Shown here: positions 1-13,470 of the stretch, piece by piece
How positions within the stretch are numbered: position 1 is the first letter of the stretch
How the letters are laid out: each line of letters starts with the position of its first letter
Source of the DNA: Sipunculus nudus
Lineage: Eukaryota > Annelida > Sipuncula > Golfingiida > Sipunculidae
DNA length: 64,000 bases
Assembly (NCBI GenBank): GCA_026874595.1
Contig: CM049307.1
Span: 57,026,870 to 57,090,869, forward strand
Reading direction: 5' to 3'
Notes under the pieces: generated by a model
What the model was told of the DNA's origin: nothing
What the model saw: only the letters and a program-made list of their open reading frames with translations
Database searches by the model: none
Position numbers and translations under genes: made by a program

Positions 1-235
1 TTTATAGAAACTTACCAATTTTGAGCTGCACTTGCTCGGACATTTCTTTCAAGAATAAAAATTATACAATTTTGTTTGTTATGTAGTACTTTTACTTGTT
101 TAGCAAAATAAATCTGTTATTATCATGCTTTTCCCTTATCATTTCACATTTTTATCGAATCATACCAAAAAAAAATAAAATAAAATAAAAAAAAACCGCC
201 CGCCCGCATTGATTTCTGAAAAAAAAATTGCCTGA
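1..235. repeat. Dispersed repeat copy, uninterrupted
   Basis: This stretch resembles the DNA on both sides of the 6.3-kb element at 48.0-54.4 kb. Shared landmarks are the motif around TTTAGCAAAATAAAT, then TGCTTTTCCCT, then TGATTTCTGAAAA. Here they follow one another without the 6.3-kb insert, so this copy serves as a related empty site. It contains A-rich runs and no coding potential that I can see. The family of the repeat is not recognised. Confidence 0.55.
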
Positions 236-749
236 GAACCATACCTTTTTTTTTATTTTGGCCTTACGCGACAGACTTATTCGTTTAAACTGCCTTGCAT
301 AGCCAGCTTCCCATTATCGCCTAGTGCGGGCCGGGGGGGGGGGGGGGGGGGGAGGGATTGTGAATGCTTGGCGACTGCAACTAGTTCAACGTTCCCTTTA
401 CAAATAAGATTAATAATTAACTAAAATGTGTTAGGTCTCTGGTTGCGTGTTGTCAAGGCTGTGTATTACACCTGGGTCGAACAAAACACTGATATTTAGA
501 TATCAATAAATCACGCATGTACAACGTAACAAGCATGTAAGTCGGAAAGGAAAACATTTAATTCAGAGGTTATGGCATTAAGGGTAGATAAATCAGACTG
601 CAAATCAAATTATCTGTGAAAAGGAGTAAATTGAATGCATTGTATCAGACTGACTAAACAAAATTAGATATATTCTTTATCAATGGTGCCTGAAGGACGG
701 CATTTCAATCCTTTTCTTAACAATCACATCCATAACCATTTATATAATG

Positions 750-818
<69 letters not shown>

Positions 819-3456
819 TATTACTTTTACTATTATTAGGAGAATCGTATATAACTTGTAGATGATTCAAAGTAAAGCATTACATGATGTATAAATAGAC
901 ATAAATATTCCTTTGATAAATTATTTAGCGTTTAATTATGTTTCCTCGCAATTCCCGCTTCAAACGTGTAGTTATTGCGAACATACATCAAATTAATCAA
1001 TACTTAATTTTGGGAATTTAATTAATACGTGAATAAGAAACGCTATATTATCAAAAGGGAGGAGTATTTTATCACTGCAAAGCAAACGTAGGGTTCCCTT
1101 TAATCAGACTTTGTGACTAGATTAATACACTAGAGTGACTGATTAAATGGTGGAAAAGTTATGACCTGATGACTGCACCAGTTAAAAAAAATCAGGATAG
1201 CACAACACAGGTTTGGTTATGATTAACATAATGGCTTGAAAATAATAATAAAACATACAAATAAAAAGGTCAGAAAATATCTACTCTGTTTAAATTTGAT
1301 TGACGATAGAATGCAGAATTTTCAAGGATGACTAAAAGGAGATTTGTGCAAACTGAATGTGAAAATGACAAAGTGTAGTGGAGAGTTTCATTAATCGTGG
1401 AGATATTGAGTACCATAGCGCGATTTTTTTATGTACTGAGGGTAAAAATTAGCGAAAGCTGTCATCTTATAATAGTCGTCATCAAATAATTAAGGTATAT
1501 ACCTGCCCCTAATTTTTCATTTCTTTGACAAAAGCATAAAGAGAAATGGGTTGAAAGGGTTGTAAGAAGATTTATTCAAACAGAAAGTGTAAGTGGCATA
1601 GAGCAGCGAAGAGTTTCATTAAGCGTAGAGGCGGATGCGACGCCTATATATCACTATATGCCAGCAGGCAGTTTGAAACCACTTTCCTGGGAAGTTTTTT
1701 TTTAAAACATGGGCGCGTGAGGGGAGAAAGCCCGTCCTCTCTATAGATTCGATACTGATGGCACAGTGAGCTAATGGGCCACTGATGATACACCGGGGAA
1801 AAAGGTGATGCCTTCCACGCCACCATCGGGGCTCAAAACGGATCAAAAGGGTAAGATGCGCGCTTAATGTCACTGTAGTGTTTTTCTTTCCCGTCATCAT
1901 TAGATCTGCCGTTCAAAGGGTTCACTCTTTACTCAGTAAGCGAAAGAAGAAGAAAAGGGCAAAGAAGAAAGGGTGGTTTAGTTTTCACGGAATCCCCCTT
2001 TCCCCTTTCATCGATATTGGGTCCTTATCTGAAGCGAAACAAGACCCTGGAATAGCTTTCCTTTTGCTGGTATCCAGGAATGGTTGCTTTTTGCATTTTT
2101 TTTGGTTTATAAAACAATGTGCATCCTCACACAATAGCACATCAATAGTCGAAAAAAGACTTCTATTTCATATGCAATATATATATCTTTCAGCGACCTA
2201 AGGTCTAAATGATGGTACAGTAAAGACAGTAAACGCCAGTTTGACTGTAGTTTGTAACAAGGCATGTGAAAAATTTTCTCGAAAAATATATAGCCATTTC
2301 GGCTTTTCGTTGGTGATCTTTTCAAATTCCTGATATACGCAAAATGGAAATAAGGAGGAAAATTAATTTTCATGTTTATATGCCTCATCTACACAAATTA
2401 ACGGTCATTTCTAATATTACTTTATTGGTTTTTATTTATGTTATAAATACCTTTATCATCAAATTGTTTATATTATAAATTAAATCAAGGTTTACAATTA
2501 CAAATTCCAGATCTTAACTGTCATTTTAAAAAATACACAAAAAAATTTCCGCTGGACATGTTTACTTGGGTCGTCGACAGTTTTTTGTTGTTGAAATTTT
2601 GGGCGCATATTAAATAATAACTTTAAGTATGAATAGAAACTGAGTAGATTACTGTATGGTGAGATCGCGAAAATCTAACCCGCAAACATGAAACGTGACA
2701 CAATTTTTGAACTGTTATGCAACATATGAAATAAGGGTACAATTATCAAATGATATCAAGTACAAAGTATAAAGTTCTGATAATACTGGGTTATTAAGGT
2801 GTATTAAGAATAAACATGTTATTTCAGGCATCTTTGACGTCAGACACATTTCTTCAGGTTCTTTCTGTTGTTAATGCGACAGCAGACCACACCCAATCAA
2901 AAACACCGAGCTGGCTATTTTGAGAATCAGTTTGCAAGATAGTTGGTGGCATTTGTTCACTTGTCACACAGGAAAGAAAACGTTTTTCGTCAAGACCAAA
3001 AAACTCCACCAAGGTAATGTTCGCTGCTGGAGATGTTGTTGTGTTTTTTTCCGCAACACTTGCTTGAACTATCAAACGTTATGATGATTTCATATTAATT
3101 GTGGTTTACAGATTTGACTGACATATCTTCTAAGGGTTAACTGGGTGCGTTTTCGATCTTGTTATAACAGCTGAAGGGACACAAATGCTGCCACGCTTAA
3201 TTAAGCGTCTGCTTACATCAGACATCTTATGAAACGACTGTTAACTGTAATTATATATATAAAAGTGATAAGAAGGTATTTTTCTATATATTTAATGCTC
3301 GATTCCAAATCTGCCAAAGGTGAGTGACCAATTAACCAGAAAGGGCTCTTTGGGAAAAAGAATAGCCTTCTTTTAAACAGAAAGTGAAAAAAGAGGAAAA
3401 TTATGAATAATTCCCATTTTTTTATGATTTACTGAAAAATGATGTGCTTTACACAG

Positions 3457-3511
<55 letters not shown>

Positions 3512-4273
3512 CTTCCTATGTCAGAAACATGCATGGTTCACATGCATGAAGATAATGATATTTTCAACATGATGTGGTACATTTTGGACATTGCACACAC
3601 AAAAAAGAGAGGAATGTCCCATTTTTTGCTAACTGGACAACTAGCATAAGAGTAATAGTGTGTCTCAGAATTATTTTACTGAAAAAAAGAGGAAAAAGGG
3701 AGAAAACTGGTGAAATATAGAGCAAAAAAGTACTTAGCGTCATTTTCAATAAATCTTAAAAAAAAGAGACTTTTAAGTTAGAGTGCTTTTGCATGAGTAT
3801 ATTAAATACACTGTTCGGAATTCACAGGGAGGTAATCACCAGTGATTGTCGGCATGACTTTGTGATGCTGTCCTAAACTATACGGCGAAACATCAGCTGG
3901 TATTATTAGACAGGCAGCCTCAGTTATGCAGTGAACATTTATTTTGAAGGGGCCTATGGCGATAGCTGATGACAATGAATTAAAGATGATCCCTTGAACC
4001 CTTATTCGATAAAAAAAAGGTCAGCAAACACCGATCCCGTCACACAGGCCGTTTTTTCTGTTTATATCCGTGTCTAAACAGTGGCGTCAAGTTATCTTCA
4101 AGAATGGGCGGGGGGGGGGGGGAGTTTTCAAATATATTACAATTGAATATAAGTTTTGAAAAGGTTTTAAAAAATAAAGATTTATGGTTCCATTATAGGT
4201 TTATTCTAACCCAGGTTTAGATATATATATTTTATAGTAAACTCAGAAATGGAACGAAAGCCTATAACTCTCA
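236..4273. other. AT-rich non-coding stretch with microsatellites
   Basis: No gene can be supported here: open frames are short, overlap on both strands and show no recognisable motif. Simple repeats include a G run at about 333-352, TA tracts at about 751-815 and 3460-3508, and a G run near 4107-4122. The open frames that cross the TA tract only translate the microsatellite. Confidence 0.6.
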
Positions 4274-6215
4274 CTAGACATTTCTTGGCACGGCAGGTGC
4301 CAGAGTATCCCCAGATATAGTAGCCCCCCCTTTAGGAATAGGCCCCCATTTTTAGCAGCATATACTGACACTTGGCAAGCAATTATTGTTTCTTCCATCT
4401 ATCAATCCACAATCTTTTTGAAGATGTTGGTCTGTGGCCTTGACCTTTTTTGCACATCACAAGGCTATTTAAGAAATTGACAGACGTCTTCCTCTATTGG
4501 CAGGGGAACTGTATGTGCAAGATGAAATATCTCAGATGAAATGTTTGGCTGAAAATGCATCCACAATCTTTTTAAAGATGTGTCCTGTGACCTTGACCTT
4601 TGACCTAATGACCCCAAAATCAATTCGGGTCTTGCTTTTCCAATGGGACATATACAAGTCAAGTTTGAAATTTATACATCAATAAAAGCAGGAATTATCA
4701 TCCAGAAACTAATTTTTGGACAAATGGCTCCTGTGACCTTCAACTTTGACCTTGTGACCTCAAAATTTATAGGGTTCTTCCTCTCTTGACAGGTGAACTA
4801 TATGTGCAAGATGAAAGATCTGAGATGAAATGTTTGGCTGAAAATGCATCCACATCTTTTTAAAGATGTATCCTGTGACCTTGACCTTTGACCTCATGAC
4901 ACCAAAATCAATTCGGGTCTTGCTTTTCCAATGGGACATATATAAGTCAAGTTTGAAATCCATACATCAATAAAAGCAGGAATTATCATCCAGAAACTAT
5001 TTTTTTGACAGATGGCTCCTGTGACCTTCACCTTAGACCTTGTGACCTCAAAATTGATAGGGGTCTTCCTCTATTTGCAGATAAACCCTATATGTGCAAG
5101 ATGGAAGGTCTGAGGTGAAATGTTTGGCTGAAAATGCATCCACAATCTTTTTAAAGATGTGTCCTGTGACCTTGACCTTTGACCTAATCACCCCAAAATC
5201 AATTCGGGTCTTGCTTTTCCAATGGGACATATACAAGTCAAGTTTGAAATTTATACATCAATAAAAGCAAGAATTATCATCCAGAAACTAATTTTTGTAC
5301 AAATGGCTCCTGTGACCTTCAACTTTGATAGGGTTCTTCCTCTCTTGGCAGGTGAACTATATGTGCAAGATGAAAGATGTGAGATGAAATTTTGGCTGAA
5401 AATGCATCCATATCTTTTTAAAGATTTATCCTGGGACCTTGACCTTTGACCTCATGACCCCAAAATCAATTCGGGTCTTGCTTTTCCAATGGGACATAAA
5501 TAAGTCAGGTTTGAAATCAATACATCAATAAAAGCAGGAATTATCATCCAGAAACTAATTTTTTGACATATAGCTCCTGTGGCCTTGACCTTTGACCTTC
5601 TGACCCCAAAATTGATATGAATCATCCACTATTGGCAAGTGAGTATGTATTCAAGATGGAAGACCTGGGATAAAAGTTTGACTTAATAGCATCCACAGTA
5701 TCTTTCAAGATGCGAGTCCAGTGACCTTGACCTTTGACCTCATGACCCTAGAACCTATAGGGTTCTTACTTTAGTGGTGGGCCATACATAAGTCACGTTT
5801 GAAATATGGCTATCAACACTGGAGATATCATAAGAGGTCTGTGATTTTCACCAAATATGGACACATTAAAGGTCAAGGCCACTCTAATGGTAAAGGTCAT
5901 GACCCAAATGTAAATAGACCTCATCCCGTAACCCATCTCTCTACATGTGCATAATATGTAGGAAATCTATTCATTAGTTTTTGACTTATAATGCTTACAG
6001 TACTGTCAAGTGGCAATTATGGGGGTATTAAAAGGCGTAAAAACAAGAAAAGGAAAATAGGTGGCGCCACCAGTTTCCGGTATATCACAAGGCTATCCAA
6101 GATCATCGGTCACCTTGATTTTTGGACCAGTCCATTCAAGCTTACTTGAGATATTTAAGAATTTGTGCTATTTTCACCAAAAATGGACCTATTCAAGGTC
6201 AAGGTCATTCTCCTA
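4274..6215 (-). mobile_element. Family I Helitron-like element, 5'-truncated copy
   Basis: Read on the minus strand, the right-hand terminus is CTAG (4274-4277) preceded by a hairpin made of TGGCAC-type arms around a GCA loop, then a GGGGATAC-type motif and a poly-C tract (plus-strand view). Inside lie alternating array units, each carrying a TGACCTTGACC/TTTGACC block, at about 4.59, 4.73, 4.87, 5.02, 5.16, 5.31, 5.43 and 5.58 kb. Past the array is the family's GGTGGCGCCACC module (about 6060-6075). The copy stops near 6215, before the usual CGG-rich and GTATCCC end, so the 5' end is lost. No transposition protein is encoded. Confidence 0.6.
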
Positions 6216-9200
6216 CAAGGATAAAAGGAGTTTTTTGTTACATTGAGAAGTTATCCTTTTTCCTGGGATATTTTCTTCCGTATATTGGATGCAATTACCG
6301 ACAGTAGCATTATCAAGCCGGCAGATTTCAATAAAACAATTCCACTTGGTGTAATTGTTAACCCTGATTGCGTATCATCAATCAAGGTGTATTTTATTGT
6401 CCTTCGCTTAAATCATAAAAATCTTGGAATTAGATTTAATTAATCTTGGGATCAGTGCAAACCGGGGAACAACCGGGGAAAATAAAGAAATCTCCGCAAA
6501 TCTCTGGTTAGTCAAGGCATATTACGATATCGCCCACGGGCTAATTCCCAGTTTATTATTGGTTCTTACACAGAATCGCTTCAGTTATTTCTAGCTTAAT
6601 TCTTTTGAACGCAAAACACCTACCTACATTTATCATTTCTTTGCTGTCCAACTTAGACGACATAATTCGTCTTCATTAAGGGTAAATAAACGGTTTAAAT
6701 TTACATATGTTTGAAATGCAAAACATATTTTAGTGTAATTAAGAAGTCCATATGAAAACAAACATGAAAAAACGTGTGTACAGTTTGATCCGATTATTGT
6801 GGAAGAAGATAAGAGTGCATTCACTAATGTTTAACCATGAAAACCAAAGTAAGGGTATTGTTAAGAAGACAAATTGCTCAGGGGAAAATATTGGGCCCGA
6901 TCCCTGTTTCGAACCCATGTTTGGGGCGCACAGTCCGGCGTACCAACCGCTTTGCTAGCAAAGCAAGCTTCACTAGCGAGACAGTTCGGTCCGCTTTTAT
7001 GACACCCCTTAACTGATATAATCATTTGTATATTTCCCGGACATTTGTGATGCCAAATGAGTACAGGCGGGGTACTAGTGTAGTGCCAACAGCGTCTTTA
7101 ACGGTTAACACAATAGAGTTAAACATATTTCCTCCTTACTGACAAGGAGTAATTAAGACAATGCAGGGCGAAAACATGATATATGGATGAATTGACCACA
7201 TAATTATATAATCCATATATGTCATGTTGAACTTCTTTCTTCTTTAATTAAAGGTTGTCAATTTTATGATTTGGGTCATCTTTCTTTAAGCTTAATAAAA
7301 CCAACATCAGTTCCTTTATTCTTTTATACTTTTCTTCTAGTGACAGCCGGTGTGTGCTTACTTTTGGCCTGAAGAGCACGTATCGTATATCTAATGGTTA
7401 AAACCGTTTGGGGAGGCTATATTCCAGAAATGTCCGAGGGCAGAGTATAGCGGGCAGACAGGCAGCTCCCTCGTTCGGAGATCTCTCAGTTGGCTGCCGT
7501 CTCTGTTTACCACATACTTTTGTCGTTTACCCAGTGTGTACGGTGATTAGGGTAGCGGCCGTAATCATCGGGTATTCCGGTCTGGCGTTGGCGGAATCCC
7601 AAATAGCACAAGATTAAGTTAAGGCAGGCCTGTCTGCTCCCTTACTGGCCCGAACAATCTGTCTCTGTCCCGCGCAGAAAGGACCGTCCAAAAACCCTAC
7701 CAGCAACATCAGAAAGCCCGGTGCAGCAATTAGGTACCGGCCGGGGGACTTTTTTTTGCGGAGAAAAGCAAGATGGTGATATCCGCTGTTGCTTTGAGAG
7801 TTTAAAAGTGTTAGCTCCCGCTGTCCGGCCGCATCTTATATCTTCAAAGGATGTCAACTGATGCGCTCCTCGGCTACTCTTTTGAAGTCCCGCCATAATT
7901 ATTTCCGGGATGTAAATACTGTGAGACATGGCCTTGTTGGTTACTTTGCGGTTGTAAAATTTCCTGATCTTTTGTCAAACGGTGTACACCTCTTTGATCT
8001 TTTACTTATTTAAATAACATTTAATACACTAATTATAGTCGTTTATATAATTGTTAATCTGTCCAGGTTCGCGTCACTGTCTGCCACGCGTCGATTCTCA
8101 CGATAAAATCGAGTTACTTTAATACATATATATTATTCTTGGTAAAACAAGCATGGGTGTAGGTATACGTACATTCGACTTGAAGTGAAGCTTCGGCGGT
8201 AAGGAAGAAGATATTGGAAACTGTTGTCAAATAATGATATGAAGATTTTTTTATTTTTTTTTTTATATAGAACTTTATTGCCCAGTTGTCAGAGGTACAA
8301 AGAGGGGGGGGGGGGGGGGAGAGAGAGAGGGAGGTAGAGCAAACTAGAAGAATAATAATGACCATTTGCAAGTTGAAAAAAATAAAATCGTAAAAATTAT
8401 GCTCGCCAAAATAAAACTTGTTTCGTAATTTTGTTACGGATAATTTTAAAATGAATAACGCTTTGCGAGCATCCTGCAACCACCGCCGTTATTCTTTTTA
8501 TTCGAGCCTTGTGGAAGATCCGTATATTCTGAACAAGCCACCCTGAATAAAGATATATTAATAATAAATAATGATTTTAATGCCATTTTAGTGATTAATG
8601 ACTTAAAATAACGAGAAACCCTGCATTCGGAACGGCAGGCACATTTCCAGGCCCCAGTGCTAAAGTAGTGCAACTTATGCGACCGCAAAGTACTGTACAT
8701 AATACCAGTGGTTAGAGTTGAATGGCTGCTCTCGGATCCACGTCACTGCCGCTTAACTCATCGATAAATCAGGTCCGGTCCCATTCTTAATATAGTCCCG
8801 CTAATAACTTTGCTGTTGAAGGTAACCTCCATGTTTTAAAATGACCTTTGAAAACAAGAGGTCAAAGAGGTAAACACTGCTAACTAATTAATCAGCCGCT
8901 CTCAATGGCTGACCGTCCTGGGCGGTAAAGCTAGGTATTTGCATCTTGTAATTACCTATTGATGTTATCTATACTCAAACGTAATCGTCTCTACGGAATC
9001 TGCTATCTCCCGGATGCTCTGCCGGTACTAGCTTCCTGCAGCAGCAGAGCCGCAGTTTTCTGCTTTAGAAGTCAAACCGGGCTCTTTCATTAAAATTAAC
9101 ATGTGTAATATATGTAAGTGCATGTAATGCACAACATGATTTCTTTTTATTACACACATACATAAAGTGCAGGAAGGCATGTGGTATACTTGATTAAATT

Positions 9201-9632
9201 TTAGGTTTTCTTGCTCTTTTTAAATTTCTAAAATATCCTCTATTTGTCACTTAATTATCCTATATATACATGCATTAATTTTTTACCATTTTTAATACTC
9301 TCAAAAAGCATGTTTTTATTATAGAATTACATATATTGCTCCGACATATCAAGTCTGTTGTTAGCATATACATTATACAGATAAATCAGACAAAGAAAGA
9401 GGCGTGTCATATTCAAATTTGGGATTTTGATCGAGGTCATAATTTCCAAAATAAAACCATCCCAAAAATCCCAAACACTCTGCTCAGCTCCTAGGGTAGT
9501 CGTAATTTTGATTTCCAGTTGTACTTTCGAAAAAATTTTAAACCTTAAATATTTTTTTAGTTCCTGGTCCAACACCCAGGACCCGCAGGTGCGGTAGACA
9601 CCGGGCCTGGGTGTCACCAGGATACAAAATAA
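6216..9632. other. Non-coding stretch, no gene supported
   Basis: Short overlapping frames only. A GC-richer patch at about 7340-7930 has frames open on both strands but no motif or splice pattern I recognise. A G run followed by GA repeats lies at about 8307-8330. The tRNA-like segment at 6908-6965 is listed separately. Confidence 0.5.
6908..6965 (-). repeat. tRNA-derived SINE head (A and B box)
   Basis: On the minus strand a TAGCAAAGCGGTTGG segment fits an RNA polymerase III A box. It is followed about 30 bases later by GGGTTCGAAAC, which fits a B box. Spacing and order match a tRNA or a tRNA-derived SINE. A complete cloverleaf is not convincing, so a SINE head is more likely than a working tRNA gene. 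No second copy or tail was identified nearby. Confidence 0.45.
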
Positions 9633-10903
9633 CTAGGGACCCATGGGTCTCGAAGCTCAGCTACATATAGCAAAGGATATATGTTTATGAGGTTTTCCAA
9701 AATATTGGTCCTGTGATCAGTTTGAAGCCAACCTGTCTACCCAAACTGGAGTTATCATCCATAATCTAATTTGTGAATGGATTGGCCTCGTGACCTTAAC
9801 CTTTGACCTTGTGACCTAAAAATTAAAAGAAAACTTCCCCTATTGGCAGGTGCACCACATGTTGATGATGGAAGGATTGAGATGAAAAGTTTGGCTTAAA
9901 ATGCATCCACAATCTTTCTAAAGTAGTGGGTCCTTTGACCTTGACCTGTGATCTCATGACCCCAGAATCAACAGTTCTTACTTTAGTGGTGGGCCATATA
10001 AAAGTCAAGTTTGAATCCAATATTTCAAACCAAATTGGTGTTATCATCTTGAACTAATATGTGGATTGATGGCCCCATGACCTTGACCTTTGACCTTGTG
10101 ACCTCAAGATCCATAAGTTACTTCCACTATTGGCAGGTGAGCAACATCTGAAAGATGTTGATGGGTTATTGGTGGGTCATATATAAGTAAAAATTGAAAC
10201 CAATGTGTCAATCCAAAATGGAGTTATCATCCAGAAACAAATATGTGAACAGATGGGCCCCTGTGACCATGACTTTTGACCTTGTGACCCCTAAATCAAT
10301 CAGGTTCTTCCCCTATTGGCAGGTCCGCTATATGTGTATGATGGTAGGTTTGGGATGAAAAGTTTGGCTTAAAATGCATCCACAATCTTTCTAAATAATG
10401 GGTTCTGTGACCTTGACCTTTGATCTCATGACCCCAAAACTGAACAGAATCATCCCCTATTTGCAGGTTAGGAATATCCTGAAGATTGAAGATTTGGGAT
10501 GAAAAGTTTGGCTTCAAATGCATATGCATTCTTTTTAAAGAATTTGGTCCTGTGACCTTGACATTTGGCCTTATGACCCAAAAATCAAAAGGGTTCTTAC
10601 ATTATTGGTGGGTCATATATAAATCAAAACTGAAACCAATATGTAAATCCAAACCGGAGTTATTATCCAGAAACAAAAATGTGAACAGATGGACCCCTGT
10701 GACTGTGACCATGACTTTTGACATTTTGAGCCCCAAATCATTCAGGTTCTTCCCCTATTGGCAGCTCAGCTATATGTACAAGATGGAAGGTTTGGGATGA
10801 AAAGTTTAGCTTTAAATGCATCCACAATCTTTCTAAATAAGTGGGTACTGTGACCTTGACCTTTGACCTCATGACCCGAAAACTGAACAGAATCTTCCCC
10901 TAT
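9633..10903 (-). mobile_element. Family II element, 5'-truncated copy
   Basis: The left end is CTAGGGACCCATGGGTC followed by GCTCAGCT. On the minus strand this is the 3' end: inverted repeat, a palindrome of GACCC/GGGTC arms, then CTAG before T. The body is an array of units with TGACCTTGACCTTTGACC blocks from about 9.79 to 10.87 kb. The array is cut off inside a unit at about 10903, so the CAGCTGAGCTAAAA end is missing. No protein is encoded; the open frames simply run through array units. Confidence 0.6.
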
Positions 10904-11400
10904 TTGGTTTATTTACAAAGAGCTCCAAAGGAATACCTTAAGTTTATAAAGGTCGGATAGGTGATTGGGCCTCTTTACTCGAGTGTTCTTGACTAGGACT
11001 TATACTCGGACTTGGAGGTCAGGACTGAAAAAATCAGGCCTAGTCCATCTGAGCCTAGTAGGCCACGTGAGGCCTCAAGACCTACCATAAAGTCTTATCA
11101 GTTGTAACTTATGACAAAATATTACAAAACAAGATCAGACTATGTTCCAAACACAGTATTGGAAGTAAACTGTAAATCAATATTAGAGTAAAAGTTAAGT
11201 GAAAATTTTCATAAAAATACACATGGTTATATCTGATTCTTATTTTAAAGTGCCTTTACATAACACGTTTGGGTTCGGACTCGAGTTCAAAAAAAGAGTC
11301 GAAGAAGACGGGCTTGGACTCGAACCTCGTAGACTGGTCCTTGGACTCGAGTGGTTTTGACTTGTACTCGGACTCAGTTATTGTGGACTTTAACCCATCA
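10904..11400. repeat. Degenerate GGACTCG/ACTCGAG-rich block
   Basis: Between about 10970 and 11395 the motif GGACTCG or ACTCGAG recurs irregularly on the plus strand, for example near 10980, 11005, 11278, 11320 and 11345. It is split by about 200 bases of unrelated AT-rich DNA. It looks like two decayed clusters of a short-period repeat. No coding signal is seen. Confidence 0.4.
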
Positions 11401-13426
11401 TTGTTGTTAAATATCCTTTCAATGAAAAAAAAATTCTTTATTTAATTTCTTTCCATAGCGGCATTTGTCCTTCGTAGGTTTGTAATTCGCTTCTTCGCCA
11501 TTACAAGCCGTTGATGGTCGACAAGCATGTAGGCAATAGGGACGTGGGCACGAGTAGTGTAGTTCACTTTTAGTGTAAATTAGCCATTCATATCATAGAA
11601 GCAAATCTATATGGTGCGGAATTTATTATTTTGCAGGCTTGCCCTAAAATTGGCCCTATCATCATTGTTTGACGAGTCGCGAAGCAATCCTAACAAATCA
11701 CGATAATGTTTGCAAGGAATATTCCCCAATACCCCTCCTCCAATCAGTCACCGATATCCTACCTCACCTCTACCGGGTTACCCGAAAATATGCAGTAGTA
11801 AGCCAAATGGATATGCCATGGAGTTTGAAAATTAGGTTAAAGTCCAAAAAATAGCAGGTGCAAATATGTTATCTTTGACTATTATTCTGATCAAAGGCCA
11901 GGTTTGGAAAATGAGCCATATTGGAAATATAGCGCAAACACGAGCAGAGGAAAGAAAATAAATGTATAAATATTGCCTTTGAACTCGAGATTTGTGGGAA
12001 AGAAAGTTCACCCCCCCCCCCCCCAAAAAAAAAAAATTGATCCAAATATTGATATACATGTAGATATAAACTCATCAAACAACCATCAGTTTCCCCTCCT
12101 ATATGGAGAGTCTTGGCAAGGTTGAAGTTGAATGAGTATACGTGAATGTACAAGTAAGTTCAAAATCTACGTAATATGGTGGAAAACTTGAGTGTAGATA
12201 TTTCCACTGCAAGTAAATAAGGATACTTTGCATTATTGACTAAAATCAGTTTTAATTAGCATCAACACACGTCATTTCCGATCAATTCACGGTCGACACA
12301 TATCTGGACTCCGAACCTTTAACTCTATGAAAAGCGTCTTTTATGTTGCAGAAATGCAGTGCGAAGTTTGGTTACAATATCTTTATTACCTTTTGTATAC
12401 TATGCAAATTACGAAAACGTGACGTCACCATAGTAAGCTCTTCCTAAAAAACTCTAGAACGCACGGTTAAATGTCACTCCTGTTTCACAGAACCATCGTA
12501 CTTTCTAGACTATTTAGGGGGAGATAAATAAAGGTTATATCCGTGGGAATACCCAAACGGTGGAGAAATATTGGGAAAGGTGGCGATCTGTGACTGTCGT
12601 ATGACAGTTACAGGAGTCTAGTTCATTGTAAGGTCAGGTTTAGTTAAGTAATTAATATACGAATAACAGCAATATCGTCTGCATGGGGTCGCCTTATATC
12701 AAACAACGTTTCATGCAGAACCACCGTTTAATGAAACAAAAATAGAAGGAAGGAGTCCAAATGTCAATCTGGATGGATAGGTCATGACCCTTGACCCCAG
12801 GACCTTCCATTGGTGAACATTGGAACGTGGGGTGAGTCACCCAGGTGACAGCCAGACCGAGCCCTGTGTGTAACCCGAACCCATCATTTCGCGAAGATTG
12901 AAACCCTGTATGTACCATCAGTCACTGATCGAACCTAATTGTGACCCAGCATTGATATAGAGCCAACCTCTGCCCTCGTATATGTCCTTGCGTGACACTG
13001 TCACGACTCCGTCAAAAATCGTCCAAAGCCTTGGCCCAACGGTTGTCGTTCGTTATTTTAAAAAGTCAGACTTCCGATAAAAAAAAGGTCAGCAAACCCG
13101 CCTCATGCCATCTGTATAGAGGTCATCTTTCGTGACAGCCATCTTAGTTAAAATAGAGAATTTAATATTTGAACCACCTGTCATTACCATATGAGTAATG
13201 GCGCACCTTTCACAAGAATGATGTATTTAATAAATCACACATACCTCCTCGTATTATGATGGTACTCAAAACCCAAAGGTAAGAGATGAAAAATGTTACA
13301 CTGCTTTACAAATTTGAGTCTTAGGATCATTTTCAACTTCAGTAGTTTATAACCCTAACATGATATATGGCAGCCAGGGTGCCATAGCAAAGACAAGAAA
13401 CGTACGTATCAAAGTTCATATCCAAT

Positions 13427-13470
<44 letters not shown>

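Noticed and set aside
683-865. Frame with a long Tyr-Ile repeat
   Set aside because: It is a translated TA microsatellite.
4465-5449. Many similar frames of 60-80 residues with MSHWKSKT, GVMRSKVKVTG and similar phrases
   Set aside because: They translate the array units of family I and II elements on either strand and recur wherever the units do. They are not independent genes.
6908-6965. Functional tRNA gene
   Set aside because: A and B boxes are present, but an acceptor stem and a clear anticodon arm are not convincing, so a SINE head is more likely.
7408-7929. GC-richer patch with overlapping frames on both strands
   Set aside because: No domain, no splice pattern and no agreement between strands. 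Composition alone is not enough to call a gene.
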